A DNA stretch of 64,000 bases from NCBI RefSeq assembly GCF_002197845.1, contig NZ_NIDE01000008.1:434001-498000 (forward strand), written 5' to 3'. The notes beneath the pieces are model-generated. The model was not told the origin of the DNA, did not search any database, and saw only the letters and a list, made by a program, of their open reading frames with translations. Position 1 is the stretch's first letter, and the number at the start of each line of letters is the position of its first letter. The translations under genes and the position numbers were made by a program. Shown here one piece after another: positions 54,439 to 62,967 of this stretch. The DNA comes from Fimbriiglobus ruber. GTDB lineage: Bacteria > Planctomycetota > Planctomycetia > Gemmatales > Gemmataceae.

Positions 54439-55524
54439 ATGAGCGGGCTGAATATTCGCAAAGATAACGCCGAATTCGACTTCCTCGCGCTCGGCGCGTT
54501 AGTCCACCGGCTCGACCCCGGCATCATCCCGTTCCGCAAGGCGCGGACGCTGGAGATCCACGTCTCCGGCGGCGAGTACAACGTCGCGGCCAACCTGTCG
54601 GACTGCTTCGGGCTGAAGACGGCCGTCGCGTCCGCGATGGTCAACTACGGCATCGGCGAACTCGTCCAGTCGAAGGTCCGCGAGACCGGCGTGACGCCGT
54701 TCTACAAGTGGTTTGAACACGACGGCGTCCGCGGGCCGAACATCGCCACGGTCTACAGCGACCGCGGGGCCGGGGTCCGGCCGCCGGTCGTCTTCTACAA
54801 CCGATCAAACGAGGCCGGGGCGCTGCTCAAGCCGGGCGACTTCGACTGGGCCAAGATCTTCGCCCGCGGCGTCCGCTGGTTCCACTCGGGCGGCATCTTC
54901 GCCGCGCTCTCCGAGACCACGTCCGAACTCATCATCGAGGGGATGAAGGCGGCCAAGGCGACCGGGGCCGTCATCTCGCTCGACCTGAACTACCGGGCTA
55001 AACTGTGGGCCCCGCTCGGCGGCACGAAGAAGGCCCAGGAAACGCTCCGCAAGATCGTCGCGAACGTCGACGTGCTGGTCGGGAACGAGGAAGACTTGCA
55101 AAAGGGCCTCGGCCTGACCGGTCCGGAAGTGACGACCCACAAGTCCGCGCTCGACCCGGACACGTTCTTCGGCATGATCGACAAGGCCGTGCAGCTGTTC
55201 CCGAACATCAAGATGGTGGCCACCACGCTCCGCGAGGTCCACACGACCAACCGCCACGATTGGGCGGCCGTCCTGTGGCTGGACGGCAAACGCTACGTCA
55301 GCCCGACGTGCCAGCTCGACGTGGTCGACCGAATCGGTGGTGGCGACGGCTTCGCGGCCGGCGCGTTCTACGGCCTTCTGGCAGGTCGCACGCCCGACGA
55401 AGCACTTCGCCTCGGCTGGGCCCACGGCGCGCTGCTGACCACCTTCCCCGGCGACACGACGATGGCCAAGCTGGACGAAGTCGAGGCGTTCGCCAAGGGC
55501 GGTTCGGCGCGGGTTCAGCGATAA
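54439..55524 (+). CDS. PfkB-family sugar kinase (2-keto-3-deoxygluconate kinase-like)
   Basis: ATG 54439, with AGGGAG upstream, gives 361 residues of the ribokinase fold. Substrate region: HVSGGEYNVAANLSDCFGLK. ATP region: VVDRIGGGDGFAAGAFYGLL with the catalytic Asp in the G-G-G-D motif, followed by HGALLTTFPGDTT. VISLDLNYRAKLW and NVDVLVGNEEDLQ are also typical. Members phosphorylate fructose, ribose, 2-keto-3-deoxygluconate and related sugars. HGALLTTFPGD-type ends occur in KDG kinases, so that is the best guess. The frame opens from 54295, but the upstream part lies in a repeat. An ArsR-type regulator follows 326 bases downstream. Confidence 0.88.
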   Translation: MSGLNIRKDNAEFDFLALGALVHRLDPGIIPFRKARTLEIHVSGGEYNVAANLSDCFGLKTAVASAMVNYGIGELVQSKVRETGVTPFYKWFEHDGVRGPNIATVYSDRGAGVRPPVVFYNRSNEAGALLKPGDFDWAKIFARGVRWFHSGGIFAALSETTSELIIEGMKAAKATGAVISLDLNYRAKLWAPLGGTKKAQETLRKIVANVDVLVGNEEDLQKGLGLTGPEVTTHKSALDPDTFFGMIDKAVQLFPNIKMVATTLREVHTTNRHDWAAVLWLDGKRYVSPTCQLDVVDRIGGGDGFAAGAFYGLLAGRTPDEALRLGWAHGALLTTFPGDTTMAKLDEVEAFAKGGSARVQR

Positions 55525-55850
55525 ATAATCTGGTGGTTCCGGGCGGTCGAGCTGTCGGCCGCCTGGTCCGAACGGGGAATTGGCAAATCCAGTGGACCCA
55601 ATTCGACAAATAATCGGCGATTTCCCGACGCAGGCTCGTCAAACAAGCCCCCGCTGACGTCTTGCCGTCGAGAAAGCCCGCACGATCTTCCCCATTCAGG
55701 ACCAGGCGTTGGGCAAATCTGCTCTCCAGCGAAGTACCATAAACTCCGGAAATTCAAGATGTACGATGCTTAGATATCGGTATACTGTAACAATATGTCG
55801 GGCGTCAGAGAGGCTGACGCTCGCAACCCATTCCCCAGGATTCCCTACTC
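55525..55850. other. Intergenic region upstream of the ArsR gene
   Basis: A 326-base gap with no gene. A TATACT box at 55782-55787 and a palindrome at 55803-55821 are the only features that I can support. Confidence 0.45.
55803..55821. promoter_or_regulatory. Palindrome between TATACT box and ArsR gene, candidate operator
   Basis: GCGTCAG-AGAGG-CTGACGC, 16 bases after a TATACT -10-like box and 29 bases before the GTG at 55851. The position fits autorepression by the winged-helix protein. Confidence 0.35.
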
Positions 55851-56144
55851 GTGACTGATTACAACAGCGCCAAACAATGCGCCGGGCTCCTTTCAGCGAT
55901 GGCGGAAACCACCCGCATTCTCATCATCGAAGAGCTCCGAGCGAGCAAAAAGAACGTGACCGAACTGGCCAAACTGCTGAACACCGAGATCGTCAACATC
56001 TCCCACCACCTGGGCGTGCTGCGGCAGGCGGGTCTGGTCAAGGACGAGAAGTTCGGCCGGTTCGTCGAATACTCCTTGAACCCGGAATACTTCGGGGATG
56101 ATGGGAGTCTCGAATTCGGCTGGTGTCGTGTCGAGCTGAAATAA
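55851..56144 (+). CDS. ArsR-family winged-helix regulator
   Basis: The 97-residue product (GTG start at 55851) reads CAGLLSAMAETTRILIIEEL, a helix-turn-helix NVTELAKLLNTEIVNISHHL and the wing GVLRQAGLVKDEKFGRFVEY. This is the ArsR/SmtB fold. The CxCxxC-type metal site (ELCVCDL) is missing, so it is probably not a classic metal sensor. Its target may be its own promoter (palindrome at 55803) or the upstream sugar-kinase gene. A hairpin follows it at 56160. Confidence 0.88.
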   Translation: MTDYNSAKQCAGLLSAMAETTRILIIEELRASKKNVTELAKLLNTEIVNISHHLGVLRQAGLVKDEKFGRFVEYSLNPEYFGDDGSLEFGWCRVELK

Positions 56145-56159
56145 GAAGTGAAAGTCGAT

Positions 56160-56179
56160 GCCCCGGGCTCACCCGGGGC
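56160..56179. terminator. 7-bp GC hairpin after the ArsR gene
   Basis: GCCCCGG-GCTCAC-CCGGGGC, 15 bases past the stop. No T-run. Confidence 0.4.
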
Positions 56180-56224
56180 TATCCAAGGGGGGTCTCGGGC
56201 GCCCGAGACCTCTCGCTGGGTTGC

Positions 56225-56444
56225 GTGTCACCTCCCCGCTGCTCGTGTTCCTGAGTGTGTGCGATCCCCATCGACTCGGTGGCCGACTCCCGACCGCGCT
56301 CCCTCTGTTGGCGATCGACGCACGCACGCTGAGCGTCCCCGAAAACACCTCGTAAATTTCCTCGGCGGAAGGATGCTGGTGCAGAGGGGGACCGGCGAAG
56401 TCCGGCGCGAGCCCGTTGATCGCCTCGAAAGTCTCAATTATTCG
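56225..56444 (-). pseudogene. Degenerate cupin-domain fragment
   Basis: One frame reads APDFAGPPLHQHPSAEEIYE followed by VFSGTLSV, the first half of a cupin metal site (H-x-H-...-E). Beyond it the frame looks damaged, with a partial second motif SHTLRNTSSGEV in the same frame but no clean link. A short frame including it runs 56169-56510. It looks like the remains of a small cupin gene, downstream of ftsH on the same strand. Confidence 0.4.
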
Positions 56445-56460
56445 GCCAATTCCCCAACGG

Positions 56461-58512
56461 TCACATGCCACCAAACGCGAGCCGAGGCGGTTTCGCGGGA
56501 ACCGGAGCATCCTCTTCGATTGCGGCGGGTTGGCCCGGCGGCGGTACCGGGTGGGGTGTGGGAGCGGGCTCGGGTGGCGTACTCACGACCGGTGTCTTCC
56601 GGAGCAGCCGGTCGACGGCTTCGCGGTCCAATTCTTCGTTTTGGAGCAGCGCGTTCGTGAGGAGATCGAGGTCGGCGCGGTTCTTTTCCAGGAGGTCGCT
56701 ACTGCGTTTTTCGGCTTCGTTCAGGATGCGCTGGATTTCCTCGTCGATGACTCGGGCCGTTCCCTCACTGAAATCCCGGCTCTCGACGATTTCCTTACCG
56801 AGGAAGACGTGTTCCTCACCGGCTCGATAAGAAACCGGGCCGAGGCGGTCGCTCATGCCGAACTGGGTGACCATGAGCCTCGCGATTCGCGTCGCTTGCT
56901 TCAAGTCCTGGATCGCGCCGGACATCGGCTCGCCGAAGATCATGCGGTCCGCAGCCCGTCCGCCCAGCGCGACGACCAGTTTAGCCATGAGTTCGCTGCG
57001 CGAGTGGTCGATTCGGTCCTCGTTCGCCTCAAACATCGTCACCCCGCCCGTCCGCCCGCGGGGGATGATGCTCACCCGCGTCAGCAGGTCGGCCTTGGGC
57101 TCCAGCCACGCGCACAGGGCGTGTCCGGCCTCGTGGTACGCGGTCCGCTTCTTTTCCTCGTCGGAGACCACTTCCTCGCGCTTGAGTCCCAGGCGCACGC
57201 GGTCCGCGGCCGCGTCGAAGTCGGATTGTTCGATCTTGTTTTTGCCGTGCCTCGTGGCGACCAGTGCGGCTTCGTTGCAGAGATTCCGCAGGTCGGCCCC
57301 GCTCATCCCGATCATGCCGCGGGCGACCCGCTCCAGGTCCACGGCGTCGGACAGCGGCTTGTTCCGGGTGTGGACCTTGAGGATCGCGAGCCGCCCCTGC
57401 CACGTCGGCCGGTCGACCGTCACGTGCCGGTCGAACCGCCCGGGCCGCAGGAGGGCGGCGTCGAGTACGTCCGGGCGGTTGGTCGCCGCGAGGACGATCA
57501 CCGTCTCGTTCGGCTGGAAGCCGTCCATCTCGCTCAGGATCTGATTGAGCGTCTGTTCCCGCTCGTCCGAGCCGCCCCCGACTCCGGCCCCCCGCATCCG
57601 GCCGACGGCGTCGATCTCGTCGATGAAGATCACGCACGGGGCGCTGTCCTTCGCCGTTTTGAACAAGTCGCGGACCCGGCTCGCACCGACGCCGACGAAC
57701 ATCTGGATGAACTCGGACCCGTTGATGCTGAAGAACGGCACGTTCGCTTCCCCGGCGACGGCCTTGGCCAGCAACGTCTTCCCGGTCCCCGGGGGGCCGA
57801 CGAGGAGCACCCCTTTGGGAACCTGAGCGCCCAGGCGGGTGAACTTGTCCGGGTTCCGCAGGAACTCGACGATCTCGGTTAGCTCGCGCTTGGCTCCCTC
57901 CATCCCGGCCACGTCTTCGAACGTGATCCGGCCCCGCGTCTTTTCATACCGCCGGGCCGGGCTGCGAATGTAGTTGTTCAGGAACCCACCTCCGACCGGG
58001 TCGCGGAGCCGTGGGAGGACGAAAAAGACAATGAACGCCACCAGCACGAGGACCGGGAAGATGGTCCAAACGAGGGGCGCGAGGAGCGGGAACTGCTCGT
58101 CCTGAAGGTCAATGACGACCGGCTCGGTCCGGTCCTCTGGGTTCTTATTCTTGAGGCGGGCCCGGTATTCGTCGTCCTTGGCTTCGAGGAATTTGATCTG
58201 GTCAAATTGATTGTCCGAAAGCTTGACATCAAACTTGGTCCCGCCGGACAGGCGGAGGGGCTTGACGATTTCGGCGTTCGCGTCGCGGACTTCGCCACTC
58301 GCCTTGTCCTTGCCGAAGACGGTGAGCTTCTTGATCTGACCGGCTTCCGCGAGTCGCTTGAACTCGGTGTAGGTCAGCGACCGCTTCTGGTCGAGCATGA
58401 AAAGTACGACCACCACCAACACGAGAAGGCCCAAAGCGAGCCACCCGCCGGGGATCAGCGGGTTCGCGCGGCGGGGAGCCACGGGGGGGCGGTCGGTCGG
58501 AGTCGGGGCCAT
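56461..58512 (-). CDS. ftsH: ATP-dependent zinc metalloprotease FtsH
   Basis: FtsH is a hexameric membrane AAA+ protease that degrades membrane and regulatory proteins. The 683-residue product has two membrane helices (about 22-40 and 147-166) around a periplasmic domain, Walker A GPPGTGKT (239-246), pore loop [14 protein letters not shown], Walker [16 protein letters not shown] region [20 protein letters not shown], and zinc motif HEAGH (460-464). The N-terminus is Pro/Arg-rich ([15 protein letters not shown]) and the C-terminus has a Pro-rich tail ([14 protein letters not shown]), both common in planctomycetes. All catalytic motifs are intact. Confidence 0.96.
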   Translation of the reverse strand: MAPTPTDRPPVAPRRANPLIPGGWLALGLLVLVVVVLFMLDQKRSLTYTEFKRLAEAGQIKKLTVFGKDKASGEVRDANAEIVKPLRLSGGTKFDVKLSDNQFDQIKFLEAKDDEYRARLKNKNPEDRTEPVVIDLQDEQFPLLAPLVWTIFPVLVLVAFIVFFVLPRLRDPVGGGFLNNYIRSPARRYEKTRGRITFEDVAGMEGAKRELTEIVEFLRNPDKFTRLGAQVPKGVLLVGPPGTGKTLLAKAVAGEANVPFFSINGSEFIQMFVGVGASRVRDLFKTAKDSAPCVIFIDEIDAVGRMRGAGVGGGSDEREQTLNQILSEMDGFQPNETVIVLAATNRPDVLDAALLRPGRFDRHVTVDRPTWQGRLAILKVHTRNKPLSDAVDLERVARGMIGMSGADLRNLCNEAALVATRHGKNKIEQSDFDAAADRVRLGLKREEVVSDEEKKRTAYHEAGHALCAWLEPKADLLTRVSIIPRGRTGGVTMFEANEDRIDHSRSELMAKLVVALGGRAADRMIFGEPMSGAIQDLKQATRIARLMVTQFGMSDRLGPVSYRAGEEHVFLGKEIVESRDFSEGTARVIDEEIQRILNEAEKRSSDLLEKNRADLDLLTNALLQNEELDREAVDRLLRKTPVVSTPPEPAPTPHPVPPPGQPAAIEEDAPVPAKPPRLAFGGM

Positions 58513-58733
58513 TCAACGTCCTTTTTCACTGCGCGGGCGCCTGAACCGACCCGTTCGGCGGTCGGGGGAGTGTCCAGAACAACTGTATTTTAGGCAGGGT
58601 TCGGGCCGAATCCGAGTGAGAAAAATCAAACCGCGTTCACAAGTACGAAAGACGCGAACCGTGGCTACTGATGTCGCTATCACCCTACTCGTTGCGGAGT
58701 GGGAAGAAACCAAACAGGATTTCGACAAGGGAC

Positions 58734-58768
58734 GTTTTGCCCCGCCCGTTTCCCGGGCGGGGCAAAAC
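58734..58768. terminator. 15-bp hairpin downstream of tex
   Basis: Arms at 58734-58748 (GTTTTGCCCCGCCCG) and 58754-58768 are perfect complements with loop TTTCC. It lies 12 bases past the tex stop on the minus strand and about 220 bases upstream of the ftsH start. Confidence 0.55.
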
Positions 58769-58779
58769 AAATCCTCGTA

Positions 58780-61700
58780 TCAACTACCTTGTTGCCCGGA
58801 GGGCGGTTCCGACGGCGAGATAACGTCCGCAGGTGGGGCACTCGTTTCGGCAGACGCGGCCTTGGCCTCCGGCGCCGGTTCGACCGGCGTGGCGGGAGGT
58901 GGTTCGTCCTTTGCCTTCAGCAAGGCAGCGAGTTGCGCGAAGGAGTACACCGGCTCTTTGCCGGTCTTCTGCTGGTCGCTGATCTTGGGCGTCGCCCGGG
59001 AGCGGGGCGGTTTCTTACCCGGGAGCGGTGCGGGTGGCGTCGTTCCCGGGGCAGGGCTCGCCTGGTCCCCTCCGACCGCCGGGGTACCCGGGGGTGCGGC
59101 CGGGGTCGGCGGGGGCTTCGGGCCGGTCCGCCACCCGGGAGCGCCCGGGCCGCGTTGTTGCGGGCGACCGCCCCCGCCGCCGGGCCGCTGTCCACCAAAT
59201 TGCCGCTGTGGCGGGCGGTCGCCCTGTGGCGGACGATCGCCTTGAGGAGCCCCTTCAGGTCGCGGCTGGAATCCGGGTCGTTGACCCGGCCCTTGTCCTG
59301 GTCCCTGCGGCGGGCGAGGACCCTGTTGGCGTGGACCTTGCGGTGCGCGGTCGCCTTGCGGCGGGCGGTCGCCTTGCTGTTGGGGCGGTCGTTCCCCACG
59401 GGGCCGCTCGCCACCCTGACGTTCGCCGCGCTCACCGCCTTGTCGCTCGCCCTGCGGGCGGCGCTCCGGCGGCCGGCGTTCCTGGCCCGGGGCGATCATG
59501 CTCAGCGACACGCGGCGGCGGTCCGGGTCGACGTTCATGACCCACACCGACACCACGTCCCCGACGGCGATGACGTCATACGGGCTCTTGATGTACCGGT
59601 TGGCCATCTGGCTGATGTGGACGAGACCGCTGTCCTTCAGGCCGACGTCCACGAACGCGCCGAAGTCGACGACGTTCAGGACTTCGCCTTTGAGTTCCAT
59701 CCCCGCCTTCAGGTCTTCGAGCTTGAGTACGCCTTTACGGAAGATCGGCTGCGGGCGGTCTTCCCGCGGGTCGCGGCCCGGGCGGGCGATGGCGTCGAAG
59801 ATGTCGCGGACGGTCGGGGCTCCGGCGTCCAGCTTGGCCGCGATCTCGTCCGGGTTGGTCGTCTTCAGTTTCTCGCGGAGTTGCGAGAGCTTTTCCTTGT
59901 CGCCGAGGTCGGCGGAGGTGAAGCCGAGGTCGGCGAGGATCTGTCGGGCCTGGGGGTAGCTTTCCGGGTGAACCCAGGTGGCGTCGAGCGGGTCGGCGCC
60001 GTCGCGGATCTTGAGGAACCCGGCCGCCTGGGTGAACCGCGTGTCACCCATCTGGGGAACTTTGCGGAGGTCTTCCCGGGCGGTAAACGGGCCGTGCTGT
60101 TTGCGGTACTCGACCAGTTCCCGGGCGACGAGCTGGTTCAGCCCCGACACGTGCCGGAGCAGCGGGACGCTCGCCGTGTTCAGGTCGACCCCGACCCCGT
60201 TCACGCACGACTCGATCACCGTCTCGACCGATTCCTTGAGGTACTTCACGCGGACGTCGTGCTGGTACAGGCCGACGCCGACGTGCTGCGGGTCGATCTT
60301 GACGAGTTCGGCCAGCGGGTCCTGGAGCCGGCGGCCGATCGAGATCGTCCCGCGGGTGGTCGCGTCCAGGGTGGGGAATTCGTCCTTGGCGACCGGGCTG
60401 GCCGAGTAGTCGCTGGCCCCGGCCTCGTTCACGATCACGTAGGCGATGTCCGCCGGCGGCTCGGGCAACCCTTCGAGGGAAATCGCGGGCGCGGGCGGCG
60501 CCTTGGCCGGCGCCTCGACCGCGGGCGAGTGGACGACGGAGGATTCGACCGTATCGCCCGAGGGGGCCACGACGACGGCCGTCTCACCCGCACCGAGGCC
60601 CGGAGACACGACCGTCGCCTCGGCCGTCCCGATGTGTACGGTCCCGGCCATCTCGACGCCGCCGGTGTGGACGGGCGTCTCGGTGGAGAGGTGTTCGACC
60701 GGGGAAACGGGTAGCGACGTGTGGCCGGCCGATTCGACGGCGGGCAGGGTGCTGACGGCCGTGTGAGCCGGGGCGTCGGTGTGGGCTGTACCGGCCGCGT
60801 GCGTGTCGGCGGTCACCGGTTCGATCGGGGACGCGGCCGGCGCCGGGTTCAGCCGCCGGGCCTCGAACTCGGCGATCAGGTCCGACACGATCTGTTCGGT
60901 TTCCCGGCACGCGGTCCCGTTCCCGATCGCGATGACGGCCGTGCCGTACTTCCGGATCAACTGTTCGAGCTTCAGCTTCGCCTCGGCGACCTTCTTCTGC
61001 GGGGCGTGCGGGTAGACGACGCCGTCTTCGATGAGCGTGCCGGTTTCGTCCAGCACGGCCACCTTGCAGCCGGTCCGGACGCCCGGGTCGATGGCCAGCA
61101 CTTTCCGGCCGCCGAGGGGAGCCCGCATGAGCAGGCTCCGCAGGTTCCGGGCGAAAATATCGACGGCATGATCCTGGGCGTGTTCCGTCATCTCGCGGCG
61201 GACTTCCCGCTCCAGGCTCGGCATCAGCAGCCGGTCGAGCGCGTCCCCCACGACCGGGATCAGCAGTTCGCGGTGCGGGTGGTCGGCGAGGGGCAGGTGG
61301 TACAGTGCGATGTCTTTGGCCTGGGTCGCGTCCCACTGAATGCGGATGCGGATGATCTGCTCGCGCTCCCCGCGGTTCACCGCGAGGATGCGGTGGGGGG
61401 GAATGTGATGGATCGGTTCCTTGAAGTCGAAGTAGTCGCGGTACTCGGCCCCCTTGCCCTCGGGGACGGTCTCGGTCTTCGTGGACACGAGCAGGGCGGT
61501 GTCCCAGGCGAACGCGCGGAGCGGCCCGCGGACTTCCGCCCGCTCGGCGACGATTTCGGCGAGGATGTGCCGCACGCCGGTCAGCACGTCGTCGACCGTG
61601 TGAAGTTGCTTCCACGGGTCGACCATCCCAGGCAGCACTTCCGACAGGTTGGCGACGGCCGGGTCGCGGGTCCAGATCGCCAGCGCGAGCGGTTCCAGCC

Positions 61701-62400
61701 CCTTTTCCCGGGCCTCGGAAGCGAGTGTCTTCTTCTTGGCCTTGAACGGCAGGTACAGGTCGTCGACCCGCTTCAGGTTCTCGGCCGTGAGGATGGCCTG
61801 AACCAGATCGTCCGTCAACTTGCCCTGGTTGGCGATGCTGCGGAGGACGGTCTGTTTTTTGTTCGCGAGTTCGCGGAGGTGGGTGATGCGGTCCTGGATG
61901 CGGCGGATTTGCACTTCGTCCAGGCCGCCGGTCCGTTCCTTCCGATACCGCGTCATGAACGGGACCGTGTTCCCGTCGTCGAGCAGTTGTACGACCGCTT
62001 CGACCTGCGCCTTTCGGATTTGCAAATCCTGGGCGAGGCGGGACAGGTCGTTCGGCTGCGGGGCCTGCGGCACTTGCGGCACCGGCTGGGGCGGCAGAGC
62101 CGGCGGCGCGGGCGGTGGGGGCGGCGGCAGGACGGACTCGATCGTCGGCGCCGCCGGTGCGGTGTGAGTGTCTGCCGCCGGCGTACTCGCGTGTTCCGTG
62201 GCCGGGGCTTCAGCCGTCACGGCGGGCGTGTCCGACGTTGTCACCTGCTCCGCCGGTGCGGTCTCAACCGGGGTGGGCGATTCCGGTGGCGGCGCGACCG
62301 CCTCGGAAACCGGCGCGGCCGGCGGCTCGCCTGCGGGGGCGTGGGCCGCGGGTTCGAGGTCCGGGTTGGTCGGCGTGGGCGTCGGGTCGGCGGAGTTCAT
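58780..62400 (-). CDS. tex: Tex-like RNA-binding protein with unusual low-complexity insertion and tail
   Basis: Tex proteins bind nucleic acid and relate to eukaryotic Spt6. From ATG 62400 (a TTG at 62424 is also possible) the 1206-residue product has: a Pro/Ala/Thr-rich leader (1-115); the helical N-terminal core (LAQDLQIRKAQVEAVVQLLD; FMTRYRKERTGGLDEVQIRR); a YqgF/RNase H-like domain (LAIDPGVRTGCKVAVLDETG; AVIAIGNGTACRETEQIVSD); a low-complexity insertion of about 125 residues (518-642); its continuation YVIVNEAGASDYSASPVAKD; helix-hairpin-helix region (VDLNTASVPLLRHVSGLNQL); an S1 domain (LKGEVLNVVDFGAFVDVGLK); and a 234-residue tail rich in Arg, Gly, Gln, Pro. Ordinary Tex proteins have about 770 residues. 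Confidence 0.93.
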   Translation of the reverse strand: MNSADPTPTPTNPDLEPAAHAPAGEPPAAPVSEAVAPPPESPTPVETAPAEQVTTSDTPAVTAEAPATEHASTPAADTHTAPAAPTIESVLPPPPPPAPPALPPQPVPQVPQAPQPNDLSRLAQDLQIRKAQVEAVVQLLDDGNTVPFMTRYRKERTGGLDEVQIRRIQDRITHLRELANKKQTVLRSIANQGKLTDDLVQAILTAENLKRVDDLYLPFKAKKKTLASEAREKGLEPLALAIWTRDPAVANLSEVLPGMVDPWKQLHTVDDVLTGVRHILAEIVAERAEVRGPLRAFAWDTALLVSTKTETVPEGKGAEYRDYFDFKEPIHHIPPHRILAVNRGEREQIIRIRIQWDATQAKDIALYHLPLADHPHRELLIPVVGDALDRLLMPSLEREVRREMTEHAQDHAVDIFARNLRSLLMRAPLGGRKVLAIDPGVRTGCKVAVLDETGTLIEDGVVYPHAPQKKVAEAKLKLEQLIRKYGTAVIAIGNGTACRETEQIVSDLIAEFEARRLNPAPAASPIEPVTADTHAAGTAHTDAPAHTAVSTLPAVESAGHTSLPVSPVEHLSTETPVHTGGVEMAGTVHIGTAEATVVSPGLGAGETAVVVAPSGDTVESSVVHSPAVEAPAKAPPAPAISLEGLPEPPADIAYVIVNEAGASDYSASPVAKDEFPTLDATTRGTISIGRRLQDPLAELVKIDPQHVGVGLYQHDVRVKYLKESVETVIESCVNGVGVDLNTASVPLLRHVSGLNQLVARELVEYRKQHGPFTAREDLRKVPQMGDTRFTQAAGFLKIRDGADPLDATWVHPESYPQARQILADLGFTSADLGDKEKLSQLREKLKTTNPDEIAAKLDAGAPTVRDIFDAIARPGRDPREDRPQPIFRKGVLKLEDLKAGMELKGEVLNVVDFGAFVDVGLKDSGLVHISQMANRYIKSPYDVIAVGDVVSVWVMNVDPDRRRVSLSMIAPGQERRPPERRPQGERQGGERGERQGGERPRGERPPQQQGDRPPQGDRAPQGPRQQGPRPPQGPGQGPGQRPGFQPRPEGAPQGDRPPQGDRPPQRQFGGQRPGGGGGRPQQRGPGAPGWRTGPKPPPTPAAPPGTPAVGGDQASPAPGTTPPAPLPGKKPPRSRATPKISDQQKTGKEPVYSFAQLAALLKAKDEPPPATPVEPAPEAKAASAETSAPPADVISPSEPPSGQQGS

Positions 62401-62967
62401 ACGGCTGACGTCCGTGAGGGACAACGTGGGTCCGGCTCTGGTCGAGAGCCGCGACGACCGGTCCGCGGGGCTGGTAAGCGGCCGGTGGGGACGAAACTTA
62501 CGGCAAATCCGAGAATAGACGTATTACGTGGGCCATCCGAACGTGTCAAGGATTCGCCGGCTATCTCGCGTCCGGCTTCACCCGGACTTCACGCAACGGA
62601 CGGGCCGCGGGCGACGCGGGTTCGGGGGCAGTTACCCGCACGAGAATCTTTTGGTGAAGTGTCGCGGGACAATCGGGCGAAGACGTCTGAGTTCGTCCTG
62701 GGTCGTTTTTTCGTTTGTATTATGGGGAAAACGCCGCAAGAAGTGATGACTTGGCGGCCCAATCGCGTTTCTTGAGGCGGGCCGTTTTGACATGTTTCGG
62801 GCGCGTGAGACGAGGCGGTCGTGGATGTTGTGGGCTCGTTGCGTGGCGACCCCGGCTGTCGTTTTCGCGCCACCGAATTCTCCGCGGCACGACTCGAACT
62901 ATTACTCCCGAACCGAGTGCGGGTGTGAGCCATCGCATTTCAAAGCGATCGGCCGAAGCCTCATTCT
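62401..62967. other. Intergenic region, no gene supported
   Basis: About 570 bases between tex and the HD-GYP gene. I see no credible open frame, no long palindrome and no clear promoter. A tRNA-like fragment near 62890-62960 does not fold properly. Confidence 0.45.

Noticed and set aside
62890-62965. tRNA-Ser-like fragment on the minus strand (TTTGAAA loop and TTCGAGTC)
   Set aside because: The T-stem and acceptor stem do not pair and the anticodon loop would be eight bases; not a functional tRNA.
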